DNA from: Prosapia bicincta
Taxonomy: Eukaryota > Arthropoda > Insecta > Hemiptera > Cercopidae
DNA: 64,000 bases
Assembly (NCBI GenBank): GCA_036971475.1
Contig: JBAIZL010000004.1
Location: forward strand, 64,787,753-64,851,752
Direction of reading: 5' to 3'
The position numbers and the translations under genes were made by a program. The notes below the pieces were generated by a model. That model was not told the origin of the DNA, did no database searches, and saw only the letters and a list, made by a program, of their open reading frames with translations. Each line of letters opens with the position of its first letter. The stretch's first letter is position 1. This document shows positions 11,692 through 23,219 of this stretch, piece after piece.

Positions 11692-14600
11692 AATAGCTTT
11701 AATATTAAAATTAATCAATAGTATCTATCAGCAGTAACTAATAACGTCTGAGGTTAAAATTTTCCATCCAAAATATTCAACCAATTAGCCTATAGGAGTA
11801 GACTCCTCTCTAATGTCATATAATAAGTGATCTGTTTTTCAAAATAAAATGCAAATTAAACCTATACATCACAGTATATATATATATATATATATATATA
11901 TTTCATCACTTGGATTTACTTATTGCGTTAAGATAACTTGTAATACGGACAAAGTTTTACATATTGTTAAATATGTAAACATGCTTACGTTATTCTTTCA
12001 AAACCAGAGCCTAAGAGTGAAGCAAACAGACTATACAAATCTAATGAAGTCTATCATTTAATAATCTCCTGCTAATATGTCCTCTACAGGAATAAGTATT
12101 CTTCAAAATAATATTTCTCCAAGCTAGGACCAATATTTAAACGTGTTTAAATTTTGGTAAAATAGTGTCTCTTTAATACTGTAACAAGTAGTTCAAACCA
12201 ATAAAGGAATGCCCATTAAACAATTTTGTTTAAACGTATATAAATAAACAATGATAACAATGTCTTTTTTTAATGTATTCAAAATTGTTAATTTTCGAGA
12301 GGGAGCAAACGGGAAAGTCCTTTTGCGGAGGTTTATTCCGCAGCATGTAAACGGTTTACGATTATATATTTTGGAAACTTCATAATTTACATACTAAATT
12401 AATGGATTGTAAATTACTTTTTACATCATTATTGTATAATTTAAAATTTGTTAAACGTCATATTTCTAGAATAATTTTGATTTGTTAAAACGCTTAAGCT
12501 ATTTATACTGCACTACTTTTTTCATTACGAGATAGGTGTTTGTGAGGATGTCTTCTGTAATAAAGTAATCCAACGTCTAAACATAAAAATTATTTTATCG
12601 TGATTGTATTCCCTATATATAAGAATGGGAAACTAATTATAATTTTTAGTGAAAATTCGGAATATTTACATTAAAATATATAACCATACAAATTAGCGGA
12701 TTAAAATAAAATAATGGCTTTATAACACAACAGGTTCTAGCAGAATCTTAAAGTCTTTGCTGAAAAATCAATACATAATTGTTCATTTCTAAGCTTACTA
12801 ATCACCACTATTGTAACGTGAACCTGACCTACTCTCATGAAAACTACGTTTTTTTTGCTGTTCTCCCTTGCATTTCTGCTTCTGTATACTACAGGTAATT
12901 ACGTTGATTACTAAACAAACTTCTTTTCTATTGTAAAACTGCACCATAACTGCTTCCTGGCAGATTTTTAGTGGAACTTTCTCTTTAGCGGTAAAATCTG
13001 GCAACATTTCAACAAATGAGTCATTTTCGTCGCTTTCCGATTCACCTATTATGTCTTCATTTGATTCATATTAAATTTATTGACTTCTTCATCAGGTTCA
13101 TCATCTGGCTAAGGGACTCGTTTTAATCAGAATCATCAAGCAGCGGTCTAAGAAAATCTCCGGTAAAGAGTATTTATTGATTTTCCTCTTTTTCGACACC
13201 ACATAGCATTTTAGGAATTCTCTCTTTTCAAATGGAAGAACAGTAAAATGGAAACCTTAAACACTAAAAAAACATACAACACTAAAATAACAACAAAAAC
13301 AGTACCAATTTAACTTCACAAATCCTTTTGTAATGTAAATAACTGGACGAGGAACTCCGCACAAATAACTAACACGAAAAGGCGCTTGCGGACGGAACCT
13401 CCGCAGTCGGACCGTGACAAAGATTAAAACTCACAACTAAAGCTATAAGGAAAAACTGAAAAAAATGGTTGGCCGTTTCTGAGAATGCAGGTTGTGAAGT
13501 ACCGTGGAAATAAACTTCTGACATCTAGAAAGACATTTTCTTAAGAAATAATGATGCGTGCAGAGAAAGACACACCCCACGCTCTCTCGAAGTTTAACAT
13601 AAATATTAGAATTTAAAATAAGTTATTCATTTATATTAGGCTAAGAAAAGTAACCAAAATACAACTGATACGGACATCAGTTCTAGCAGGCAAAACACAA
13701 CCTTCATCTGATCGCTTTTATTATACAACATCTTCTGTAACAGCCTCATAACTGAATGCTATTATATGTTGTGTAATAGGATATAGTCTACATTGCGCTT
13801 GTCATATAGTTTAAAAATTTAAATCAATACCTGTCTACTCCTTTCAAGAGCGTCCTAAAATGCAATAGGTAAATAGAATATGTCTGAAAACCCGACACCA
13901 CAGTCAATCATGTCGCATCGTGGGGGAGATTTACAATGAGCGTAAATTGTTTCTCCTGTAACCAAAACATCTAAATCGGAAACTTGTGTCTGTACCGAAA
14001 ACAGACAGTAGCACCTTTCTAAACGTGTTTCTATATATTTCATCCTATTTCTAGTAATCATAGCGTTCTTTGGAATAAGATTAACACTAGTTCACCGGTT
14101 ATTACCATTCAGTAATTGCAGTTTGTTTAATATTGTGTCTATATTTTGATTGTAAAGCTTTGTAAATCTGAATTTCATTACGAGATGGCATAAAGAAAAA
14201 GGCCTTCCAGTCATAATGATATTCGTAGTATAAATTATATTATTATTAATTTTTTGTTTCGATTCAGTAATCGACAGAACTACAACGTCAGTAAGTATTG
14301 AACACGTGAGGTGGTTATCTATCTCGAGAAGCCGAACGTATTAGGAATACGTGTCGCCTTGAATATTAAAGGGATAGAACTCTGTAACGATACTAGGTCG
14401 GCTGCAGATGCGTGATTTTAAAAGACAGGGATTTTTGGGGATTTAAGTTTATCTTCTAAAGTTTTATTTCTACTAATAGCTTTTGTGTAAAGAGGGAAAC
14501 TATTACATTTATTTAAACTTCACAATAAAATCAAAATAAGTGAGAAATAATGTCCAGTTGATGAAAAAAAACTATCCTACAGAATTGCACTCCTACGTCT

Positions 14601-15508
14601 CTTTACCACTGATAGTTCTCACAATAGAAACTAGTTCCGGAAATATCCCATTCTAAAAAATAGTGCTTACATGATATGTCTACCCAAGCTTTAAATAATA
14701 CCACGATAATACTACGATGTAAAACTTTAAGACTCGCTAAATATCCTCTGTGACGGTGATTGAATTATAATGTAAATCAAACATTATCAATGCCCTTGTA
14801 CCCGAGCTATAAGTAACTCGGGCACCAGTGTCTGTAGACGTATGTGTTGTCATTTACATGCGTTTATGTTCACTAAAAACGTTTGAGGTGTAAGTGGAAT
14901 TTAATTGAAACCTGAATTCTAAAGGTGTATCGTTAACTTGCAGATGAATCGTTCAATAAAAACGTCTGAGAGCTTTCAAAATATCAGTGTATGTGATGGA
15001 TTAGTATATATAATGACTTTTATAAACATAGGTTTCAGGTTACGAGTTTTTTAATGAAGGTAATCCAGACTTTGAAGAACGTGATTACTTTTAAATCAAG
15101 GTTGAGAATTTTTAGTAAGTATCAATACAATTCGAACTTATAAAACGAAATTTCAAGCGAAAATCGATGTCCATATATTTTTCACAGGCTACCAAATTTT
15201 AATTCTTAATGCCTAAAACAATCTCTAAACGCTACAAGTAATACGGTTCAACTATAAAAACAAAATTTTAGGAGACATAGCTTTTGGAAATATAATTTAC
15301 AGGTACTAGGTTCTATATGCGTTATTTGGTACTTTAATGGTTTATGTGGGGCAACTCCAACTGGAAAGCAGTGTATTTATTCGATCTAGGGTACGGATAT
15401 TCAATATATAGCTTCCTGCAACGGCCATAATTACCGATGAAAATAGATGACGACTAGACAGAGAAAAGACACAGAACCATCTGATATGTTGTATTTAAAA
15501 AAAAAAAA
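11692..15508. other. Foreign block interrupting gag
   Basis: About 3.8 kb without retrotransposon coding character. Base composition is symmetrical AT-rich rather than purine-biased. It contains a (TA)n tract (about 11875-11901), a piggyBac-like remnant (12288-13427), a small GC-rich hairpin near 14801-14822 (CCCGAG ... CTCGGG), and ends with a 13-A run directly before the resumed gag coiled coil (15497-15509). It may be one insertion with nested elements or several events. Confidence 0.5.
12288..13427 (-). mobile_element. piggyBac-like non-autonomous element, candidate
   Basis: Bounded by TTAA at 12288-12291 and 13424-13427, the piggyBac target. Near each end, inside the element and in opposite orientation, lies a small hairpin-forming word: TGCGGAGGTTTATTCCGCA at about 12324 and, on the other strand, TGCGGAGGTTCCGTCCGCA near 13386-13404. 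Read on the minus strand, 13200-13020 gives acidic Asp/Ser/Glu-rich pieces (LLDDSD, MMNLMKKSI in shifted frames), like the acidic N-terminus of piggyBac transposases, and 13007-12798 is a 69-codon open piece of unknown similarity. No catalytic core is seen. The ends do not start with the usual CCC, so confidence is moderate. Confidence 0.45.
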
Positions 15509-16558
15509 ATGATGGAGGAACAAAAACAGGAAATAATAAAGGAAATGGAGGAACAAAAACAGGATAGATTGAAGGAACAAGAAGGATTAGTGAAAAGGAT
15601 AGATGAACAAAGGAAAAGAGAAAAAGAGGAGGAGAAACAAGATAGGTTCAAGGAACTAGAAGAATTAGTAAAAAATATAGAGGAACAGAGATTGAGAGAA
15701 AGGGAAGAGGAAAAATTAGAAAGAAATAGAGGAGGATAAACAAGAAATCTGGAATCTTTGGGAAATGATGAATATGAGGATAGATGAAATAAATAAAAGA
15801 TTTACAAAAAAAAATGAGGAAATGGAAAATAAAATCCAGGAGACTATAGAAAAGCTGAATAATTTAGAGGTAACAGTCAGCGGAAATAAACTAACTGTAG
15901 AAATAGTTAAAGTAGATGTCAAAAAAGTAGAAAGAAGGGTACAAGTAGTTCAGAATAAGATAAAGAATATGGGAGAAGGAATAAATATAGCCACCTTGTT
16001 TAATACAAGGATATTTGAGATGGGTGATAATGGAGAGAAAAGCAAGAAAGATTTCTACGGTAGGGATGATGAAGACCCTATCGATTTCATTAAACGCATA
16101 GATAGTATCATGTCCAAAATTGATCCTGAAATGGAAGAAGGACACAAACTAAAAATAATGGAGATACACCTCAGAGGACCAGTCAATAATGTTGGTTTCC
16201 CATGAATATGGAGGAGGAAAACTATGAAAAGGTTAAGGAGAGATTCTTTAGACACTTTTGGAGGCCACATGGCCAGGAGCAAATACGAGGAAGAATCGAA
16301 AATGGGAAATATGAATACAATCGGGGAGTAAACATTATGGTGAATTATTTCCTAAAATTGGTGAACACTGCGAGACACCTAACTCCGCCCTACAATCAGG
16401 CGGAGTTAATTATGAAAATAATGAAGCACTATGATAACCGAATGTACATAGGATGTTCCGGGATGGCGGCCACCGATATAGAAGAGGCGGTAAGGTACAT
16501 CCGACTGAACATGGAGCAGGAGGCTACCAGGAACCGAACCCAGCCTAGGACAGATTAA
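15509..16558 (+). pseudogene. gag polyprotein, main part (frameshifted)
   Basis: Three overlapping frames make up one gag: 15509-15739 (Glu/Lys/Gln coiled coil with repeated EEQK units), 15765-16205, and 16202-16558. Single-base shifts at about 15720-15730 and 16195-16205 separate them. The segment DPIDFIKRIDSIMSKID and the following RFFRHFW with GRIENGKY are typical of the capsid-like region of Ty3-type Gag (F/W-rich helices before an R-G-R..NG.Y motif). The protein would form the particle shell that packages element RNA. The reading frame ends at a TAA at 16556 but continues in the same frame into a basic tail. Confidence 0.65.
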
Positions 16559-16750
16559 CGAGAGCCTGAGAGGAAGGGGTGGACTCACCCAATACGAAGC
16601 CCCGGGTACAAGGGAAATTGGAGGCAAGAACCTTTCCCGAGAGGAAATTGGAGACCGGGGCCCTACCAAAGAGAGGGACCAGGAAATTGGCCACAAAAGA
16701 AGTGGCAACCAGAATGGCCAGAATTCAGGCCACAACATCAAATAAAAGAA
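16559..16750 (+). pseudogene. Gag nucleic-acid-binding tail, GNW-repeat type
   Basis: After the TAA at 16556-16558 the same frame stays open to a TAG near 16759. It encodes a Gly/Arg/Pro/Trp-rich tail with repeated GNWR, GNWRP and GNWPQ units and further Trp-Pro pairs. No CCHC zinc knuckle is present. A basic Gly/Trp-rich tail in this position probably replaces the zinc knuckle as RNA-binding nucleocapsid region. This role is inferred from position and composition. Confidence 0.5.
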
Positions 16751-17091
16751 GGCCCACAATAGAAAGAACCAAGACCACAAAATCCAGGGCCAAGTGTTCA
16801 GGCAAAAAACTGAAGGAGAGGATCCCCAATGTTAGGAAGGAAAAAAGGAGAGATTCATTAGAGATCCAACAAATAAATAAGTCATATTACAAGGAGTAAC
16901 AGGGAAAGATAATTAAAGGAAAGGCTAAAGACCTAGAAAATAAAAATAAAGAAACAATACAAAACGAAAATAAAAATATGTTACAATAAAATCAACAGCT
17001 TAGAGATGGTGGGCTATATCTTCATATTCGTGATGAATTGTTATAAGAGGACAAGGAGATTGGCGAAGGTAACCAGAAAAAGGAGCCATGC

Positions 17092-17216
17092 CCTATAATT
17101 GAGTGTGAAGTAGAAGGGCACTCTATAGAGGTAGAGATTGATACGGGTGCTGATGTGTCTGTCATTCAAGAAAAGGCTTACAAAAACCATAAGTTACATG
17201 GGTTCAAGTTCCTATA
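17092..17216 (+). pseudogene. Retropepsin-type aspartic protease fragment
   Basis: The frame reads ECEVEGHSIEVEIDTGADVS, with the catalytic Asp of the DTGA motif at 17140. The preceding pattern (V.G..I...IDTGA) is standard for retrotransposon proteases, which cleave the Gag-Pol polyprotein. The frame closes at a TAA at 17216-17218; the flap and C-terminal part may lie in the next open stretch (17233-17505), which I cannot assign with certainty. Confidence 0.65.
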
Positions 17217-18129
17217 ACTACCCATTAACAATGTGGGAGTTGTAACAGCCATTAACTACACAAATAAAGGTTACCCGGCAATGCTTGATTCCATTGACAA
17301 TTCAGGCCATAAAAGTGGACTGCATTTTCATAGTGGTCTCCAAACTTTGCTCGGAGATGATTATGGGTGCAACACACTGTATAACCTAAAGGCACGAATA
17401 AACTTGGATAGACGCTTTGTGACCTTCAAGATAGAAGGGAGGATGGTGTACACAGACTTCATAAACAAAACCAATATATATAGAAAAAAATTAAGAAGTC
17501 AATAACATAAAACAGATAACCCTAGTCAAAGACGATGCATCTACAATAGGGCATCAAAGCAAAAAGGAGGGGTTAATGCGACAGCGCGAGAAGCAAGGGC
17601 ACTGCCGAATGAGGGAAGGAACATAAACAAGGAACAAAAAAGGAAATATAATAAATAACAGCAAAACAAAATATGAACAAAGTAAAGCCGAAATACAGCC
17701 AAATAAAGGAAATAATGTAAATGAAAAAACAATAAGTGAGAAAATAAATACAAATTAAAGTATAAACGTCGCGACGAATCAAATAAAAGGGGGGAACAAC
17801 GAGGTTAATATAAATAGCCAAATGGTACCTCGGAAGCCAATGACCAAGACTTTAGATTCTGCAGAGATAACCGAAAGGAAAGAAATATAAATTAAAGAGA
17901 GGAAAAAGAAAAAACAATTTACTTTTTCAAGAGTTAAAAAGTAAATTAAGGTGAGAAAAAAGCCATATACCAGAAGGAACTTCATTTCATTAATATTTAA
18001 AAGAAGAAACATAAAATGTAAATTAAAGAAAAATAAGGGAAAGGTGCGAAATTGGAAAAGGAGAAAGAAAAAAGGGAAAGATAAATCTGGAAGGATAATA
18101 GGGAAATATTTTAAAATCAACCATTTATG

Positions 18130-18990
18130 AATTGAAACAGAAAATAAATGTATATTAGACGAAGAACAGCAACGTCAATTAAAACATCTAATATTGGAAT
18201 ATGACGATATATTTAGCGATATACCGGGAAGATCATATAAATGTAAGCATCAATTGAAACTAATAGAGTATAAAACTTTTGTACGGAGGAATTATCCAAT
18301 TCCAATCAATTACCGTAAACAGGTCCAAGAAGGGATTGAGAGAATGCTCAGATATGACATCATCGAACGCTCAAGAACTCCTTACATCAACCCAATTGTG
18401 ACAGTAATAAAAACAGACCAGACCATTCGTCTGTGCCTAGACGCTAGGAAGTAGAATGAGATAACTGTACCGGATTATGAAAGTGCACCCACTATTGACG
18501 ACATACTAAGGAAAGGCCGCAGCAGGTGATATATTTCAACAATAGATTTAATGTCAAGTTTCTGCCAAATACCGTTGACCAATGAGTCCCAAAAATATAC
18601 AGGATTTGTATTTAATAATAAGGTATATAATTTCAAAGTGGTGCCTTTCTGATTTCAAAACTCCCTGGCGGCTCTAGTGAGAACTGTAGATATCACTTTG
18701 GGTAAGGAGTTAGAAGAAAATATTTTAGTGTATGTTGATGATCTGTTGTGACTATCTGAGTCATTCTATGAGCACCTCAGTCACTTGAGGATAATTTTCA
18801 CCAAATTCAGTGCGGGGAATTTAACCATCAACCCGAAGAAGACCTTGTTCTGTCAGCAAGAGGTGAGGTTCTTAGGGTATATCTTCAAACAAGAAGGGGT
18901 CACCACCAACCCAGAGAAGCTACAGGCGATATAGGATTTCCCAAAACCTAGAAAGAAAAAAACAAATTTTTACGTAATTATTTTATAAAT
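18130..18990 (+). pseudogene. Ty3-type reverse transcriptase, disrupted
   Basis: 18194-18454 is open and contains YPIPINYRKQVQEGIERML and INPIVTVIK, the entry region and motif 1-2 of Ty3-type RT, followed by RLCLDAR. After an in-frame stop the same domain continues: IDLMSSFCQIPL (motif A, from about 18543), FTGF-like YTGFVFNN, and YVDDLL (motif C, 18731), then FLGYIF. At least three stop codons interrupt the domain (including positions in VVPF*FQ and DDLL*LS). Both catalytic Asp residues of YVDD are intact. It would copy element RNA to DNA; this copy cannot. Confidence 0.8.
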
Positions 18991-19099
18991 TACTACGCAT
19001 GGTTTAGAAGGAAACATGCTGAAGTGGCTTCACCCTTGTTGATATTACTAAGAAAAGAACAGCCCTGGATCTGTAATGAATATATAAGTAAAGCCTTCA

Positions 19100-19520
19100 A
19101 AAGGGTAAAAGACGGAATCAGTCACATGTTTACGGAATCAGTCACTCTGATGCATCCGATAGAAAGGAAACGAACGTTCCTACAGACAGATGCATGCGAT
19201 AATGCAATTGCCAATCAGCTTCTTCAAAGAGACGAATAAGGGGAAATGCAAGTAATAGGGTTCGTCAGCGGAACCCTTAAGAGTTGTGAGAAGTCATACA
19301 CTATATGCGAGTAAGAGTTATTGGCTATAGTGCATATTTTGAAAAAAACTCGGCCAATATTAGTGGGAGCGCCACTAACTATTGTAACGGATAACAAGGC
19401 ATTGCAATTTATGAACACGTTCAATTTCACCAATTCACGAATGACTAGGTGGATATTGGTGATTCAAAAGTATCAACCTACAGTGATACATTGTCAAGGA
19501 AAAAAAACATCCCGTGCTAC
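19100..19520 (+). pseudogene. Retrotransposon RNase H domain, disrupted
   Basis: 19024-19239 and 19321-19527 carry the RT-linked RNase H: FLQTDACDNAIANQL with the first catalytic Asp, an E.ELLAIVHILKK helix (with a stop just before it), TDNKAL with another Asp, and FTNSRMTRWILVIQKY. This domain removes RNA from the RNA:DNA hybrid. Stops at 19237 and about 19311 break it, and a frame change near 19500 separates it from the integrase. Confidence 0.75.
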
Positions 19521-19529
19521 GTCGTGAGT

Positions 19530-20786
19530 CGGATGTATCACAATGATCTGGATAAAAAGGGAAACAGTCAGAACCGTCAGGTTATAAAAGTAGGACGGAT
19601 ACAAATAGGATGTGAAGAAACACTAAAAGAAAAGTTTCAAAATATAAAGATGTTACAAAGACAACAACCGGAATTAGAAAAAAAGTTTGAAAACGTGACA
19701 AAATTTAAAAATTATTCAATACAAGAAGGGATATTGTATAAAGAAGTAAAGAATAAAATAAATTTGGTAATCCCGGAATCAATAATAAACGATATAGTTG
19801 AGAAAGTGCATGAGATATATGCTCACATAGGTAGAAATAAAATAATAAACATAATGAGCCAGAGCATGTATGTAAAGCAAATGAAGAAACGAATATTACA
19901 TGTGATAGAAAGATGTCAGATATGTCATTATACAAAACTGACAAATAGATACCTCCAGGGAAGCACGAAACCAATCGTCTCAAGAGGGCCAGGAGAAATG
20001 GTGGCAATAGACCATCTAGGGCCTTTACGAACCAGCGTTGGTGGGGTAAAACACATACTGGTAGTAATAGATAGCTTCTTGAAATATATTAAGTTATATG
20101 CAGTACGAAGTACCACAACAAGGAGCTCAAAAATGAAGTTACTGAAGTATTTTCAAGCAGTAGGAAAACCAAGCAAGATCCTTACAGATTTTAGAACTGC
20201 ATTTACATTGCGGCAATGGCGTACGTGGATCAGGTGTGAAGGAATCCAACACATACTGAGTCCAATACGGCACCCGCAGGGGAACATACCAGAGAGAGTA
20301 AATAGAGAACTGAGAAGGATATTGCGGACCTACTGCTATGATAACCAATTGTACTGGCGGAAGTACTGGTCGTACATAGAAGGGGTAATCAACGCCTTAC
20401 CGTATGAAGCTCCTGGATACACTCCAGAGCAGATTCAGTTCGGTGTTGATCCGGAATATGTATGACAAGGATTTGTACCAGACGTTTGTAAAAGTGTAGT
20501 AACGGAAACACAACAGCCGCGTGTGCAGAAGGCATTCGAAAGAATGAGAAGAACGGAAGAGCTACTTGCGGAAAAGTTAAACCGAAATAAGAAGCAGACG
20601 GAATTGAAATGTGGGGACAATGTACTGATAACAAGAGTAAATGTATCCAACTTGAGCCGTCAAGAAACCGAGAAGATGTTATTATTCTATCAAGGTCCAT
20701 ATGTAGTGGTCAGACGATTGGGGGCAGAAACCTATGAAATAGCAAATTCGGAGACAGGTGATATAAGGGGGTTCTATGACATCTAA
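19530..20786 (+). pseudogene. Ty3-type integrase, nearly intact
   Basis: The longest surviving part of pol: an open frame to 20465, one TGA, then the same frame open again to 20786. N-terminal HHCC zinc-binding site: His at 19809 and 19824, CQIC near 19915. Catalytic triad: Asp in AIDHLGPL (20010), Asp in LTDFRTAF (20187), Glu in PERVNREL (20292), after the HPQGN sequence typical of Ty3 and retroviral integrases. C-terminal domain: KCGDNVLITR then FYQGPYVVVRR and TYEIAN, the SH3-like fold. Only the single TGA at 20463-20465 separates core and C-terminus. Integrase inserts the cDNA into the host genome. Confidence 0.85.
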
Positions 20787-21380
20787 GACATACAAATATT
20801 TAAAAAATAAGTGAAGATAAGAAAATATAAATAGTTGATCCATCAGTGACATAGGGAGTAACGGTTAGAAAATAAGAAACAAAAGGTAATTTAAATTTAA
20901 GTAGTAGGCTTAAAGAGTCAGAAAATAAAAAATATATGCATTAAACCAAGTAAACTTAAGTATAAATTGTAAAAAATAAAGCCATATTAAAAAAAAACGG
21001 AAATATTTAAAACATGATAGTAAATGTTGTTGTAAATAATAATGAGTATTAGGAAGAATGAGATAAATAGACAAAAACCAAGCGTTATTTAATCTTGAAA
21101 TAAAGTAAAAAACAAAAGAAAGTGAATAAAGACAGGAATAGGTGCATGAATAAATATAAAGTGATAGACTAATGTGACAGCAAGTGACACTGTTAAAGTA
21201 AATGAGTGAAATGTACAGGAGAGTAAATTGTTGTAAACTTTAGTAGAATGAAGGGAGAGTTAAATTATAAAGAATGAATAGAAATAGTATATTCAAGAAA
21301 TGGATATGGAAATTTTGAAAACAAAAATGTTATATATCTAATGTAGTGTAAGGCTTATTGTTACTTGTTATAAAAGCAGT
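20787..21380 (+). other. Purine-rich 3' tail of the retrotransposon
   Basis: A- and G-rich, C-poor sequence without coding content that continues the base bias of the element. No env, no clear polypurine tract and no copy of the 5' block were seen. It could be 3' untranslated DNA or part of a degraded LTR. Confidence 0.4.
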
Positions 21381-21935
21381 TAATGGGGATACTTGAGCGC
21401 AAACTACCCCTAACTGTCCTGTACGTCACCGGTGAGTATAGGGGTAGTTTTGGATGATGGAGGAGGTAGGTGTGGCCATGATCGTAGACTTTGAGGTGGG
21501 TTTCACTACGTTTAGAGGGGTAGGGGTAGTTTTTGGAAAAAAATATATTCTAACCCAATAACCTAAGGTATGTAAATTGCGTCTAACCTAACCTACCCCG
21601 AGGTGTAGAAGTGTCCTCAGCTACGTTCAGGACCTTCCCCGGGGGTAGCTCCAGGGGTGGATTCGGAGTTTGGGGTAGTTTTTGAAAACATTTTGGAAAA
21701 ATGTGTCTTGACTGATAGGGTGAATTTAGAGTGCATTATCGCTATGGTTGGGGGTGGTTTCACCAGGGGTAGTTTTTAAATAATATATGAAATTGCCAAA
21801 AATTGATCATTTGGATCAAATGACTGTATGTGTTATGTTTAAAATACATTTTGGCAAGCTGTGGGGGTGGATTCACCGGGGGTAGTTTTAAATAATATAT
21901 GAAATTGCCAAAAATGATCGGGTGATAGGTAAAAG
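21380..21935 (+). repeat. Outer segment with GGGGTAGTTTT units
   Basis: The word AGGGGTAGTTTT(T) recurs at least five times (for example near 21440, 21522, 21675, 21765, 21880), twice followed by TAAATAATATATGAAATTGCC. The last two units form a partial duplication with the CAAGCTGTGGGGGTGGATTCACC block between. This is the outer cap of the left arm. The right arm retains only a shortened equivalent (31900-32010). Confidence 0.6.
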
Positions 21936-22300
21936 TCACCCTGGAGTTGTGCTCTAGGTAAAGCCACCTAGGAGCAAGGTCTTAGGTAAAGCTACCTTTG
22001 GAGCATGGCCTCAGGTAAAGCTACCATGTAGTCGGGTCATAGGTAAAGTCATACTGGAGTCGACCCTGAGGTAAAGCCACCCAGGAGCTAGGCCTTATGT
22101 AAAGCTACCACGGAGCTGGGCCTCAGGTAAAGCCACTCTGGAGAAAGGCCTTAGGTAAAACCATCCCGAAGTCAGGCCTTAGGTAAAGCTAACACGGAGC
22201 AAGGCCTCAGGTAAAAGCCATCCTGAAGATAGCCCATAGGTAAAGTTACCATGGAATCTGGCATTAAGTGGCGGTGGTTATCAAATAATATATGAAATTG
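21935..22300 (+). repeat. 28-bp tandem repeats (GGTAAAGC/ACC type), left arm outer block
   Basis: Degenerate units of about 28 bp with core TTAGGTAAAGCTACC and GGAGTCGGGTC or GGAGCAAGGCC. A second run lies at 22480-22980. The same family occurs in reverse complement in the right arm at 31160-31900 and, as inner blocks, at 26270-26430 and 28485-28590. Confidence 0.8.
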
Positions 22301-22479
22301 CCAAAAAAAAATGATCGGTTAGATCAAATGACCAACGTTCCAACTAAACGCTAAATTTAACCGACCAACAAAGATTTATCGTTTGAGGGAATACGTTTGG
22401 CCTACATAGTTGTAGATAACCGGTGACTGTGTGCTAGACATGTGCAAGCCTGCAGAGATAACACATTTTCTTGGAGGTA

Positions 22480-22985
22480 GAGCCACCCAAACCTCAGGTA
22501 TAGCATCCCTGCAGCGTGGACTTAGGTAAAGCCAACCCAAAGCCGGCCCTTAAGTAAAGCCACCTGGAGAAAGGACATAGGTAAAGCCTCTTTGGAGCTA
22601 GACTTTAGGTGGAGCAGTCAGCCTTTAAGTAAAGCTACCCAAGAGTCAAGCCTTAGGTTCAGTTGTGTCGCTATATCAATTACAGCCTCTCGAACAAGAC
22701 AAATACCTCCAACAAATATTAGGTAAAGCTACTATGGAGTCGGATGTTAGATAAAGTCAATCTGGAGTCGTGCTTGAGGCAAAGCCACCTAGGAGCCAGG
22801 CCTTAGGTAAAGCTACCTTGTAGTCGGGTCTTAGGTAAAGTCATACCGGAGTCGATCCTAAGGTAATGCAACCCAGACCTTAGGTATAGCCTCCATGGAG
22901 TATGGACTTAGGCAAAGCCATCCCTAAGCCAGCCCTTAGTTAGAGCCACCTTGGAGAAAGGTCCTGAGGAAATTCTCACTAGAGT
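22480..22985 (+). repeat. 28-bp tandem repeats, left arm second block
   Basis: Continuation of the GGTAAAGC family after about 180 bp of a spacer containing GATCAAATGACCAACGTTCC. Interrupted once by a CAATTACAGCCTCTCGAAC spacer (22676) that also occurs in the right arm in reverse complement near 28590 and 31355. Confidence 0.75.
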
Positions 22986-23219
22986 CAGGCTATAAGTGGG
23001 GGGTAGTTTTTAAAAATATATGAAAGCATCAAAAAATAATAGGTTAGATCAAATGACCAAGTTTTCAACTAAACAACAGTGAAACAACGTATTACGCTAA
23101 GTTTAACCGACCCATTTACACTCATTTCAATCCACCAACATTTACATTGAGTTCAAGTAGACAACAAGCTGTGCGGGGAATCGACCTATCGCATTGCATG
23201 GGCTCGGTAGGCCTACGTA

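Larger units (their letters stand above)
11106..20786 (+). mobile_element. Ty3-type LTR retrotransposon, decayed and interrupted
   Basis: Order on the plus strand: PBS-like site, gag N-terminus (11553), about 3.8 kb interruption, gag (15509), protease (about 17095), reverse transcriptase (about 18130), RNase H (about 19140), integrase (to 20786). RT-RNase H-integrase order places it in the Ty3/Gypsy group rather than Copia. No envelope-like ORF follows the integrase. Each domain contains stops or frameshifts, so the copy is dead. LTRs are not resolved; the foldback structure starting around 21.5 kb may have replaced or displaced the 3' LTR. Confidence 0.8.

Noticed and set aside
20787..21380. 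Envelope gene after integrase
   Set aside because: No open frame and no signal peptide or membrane segment; the region is non-coding and purine-rich.
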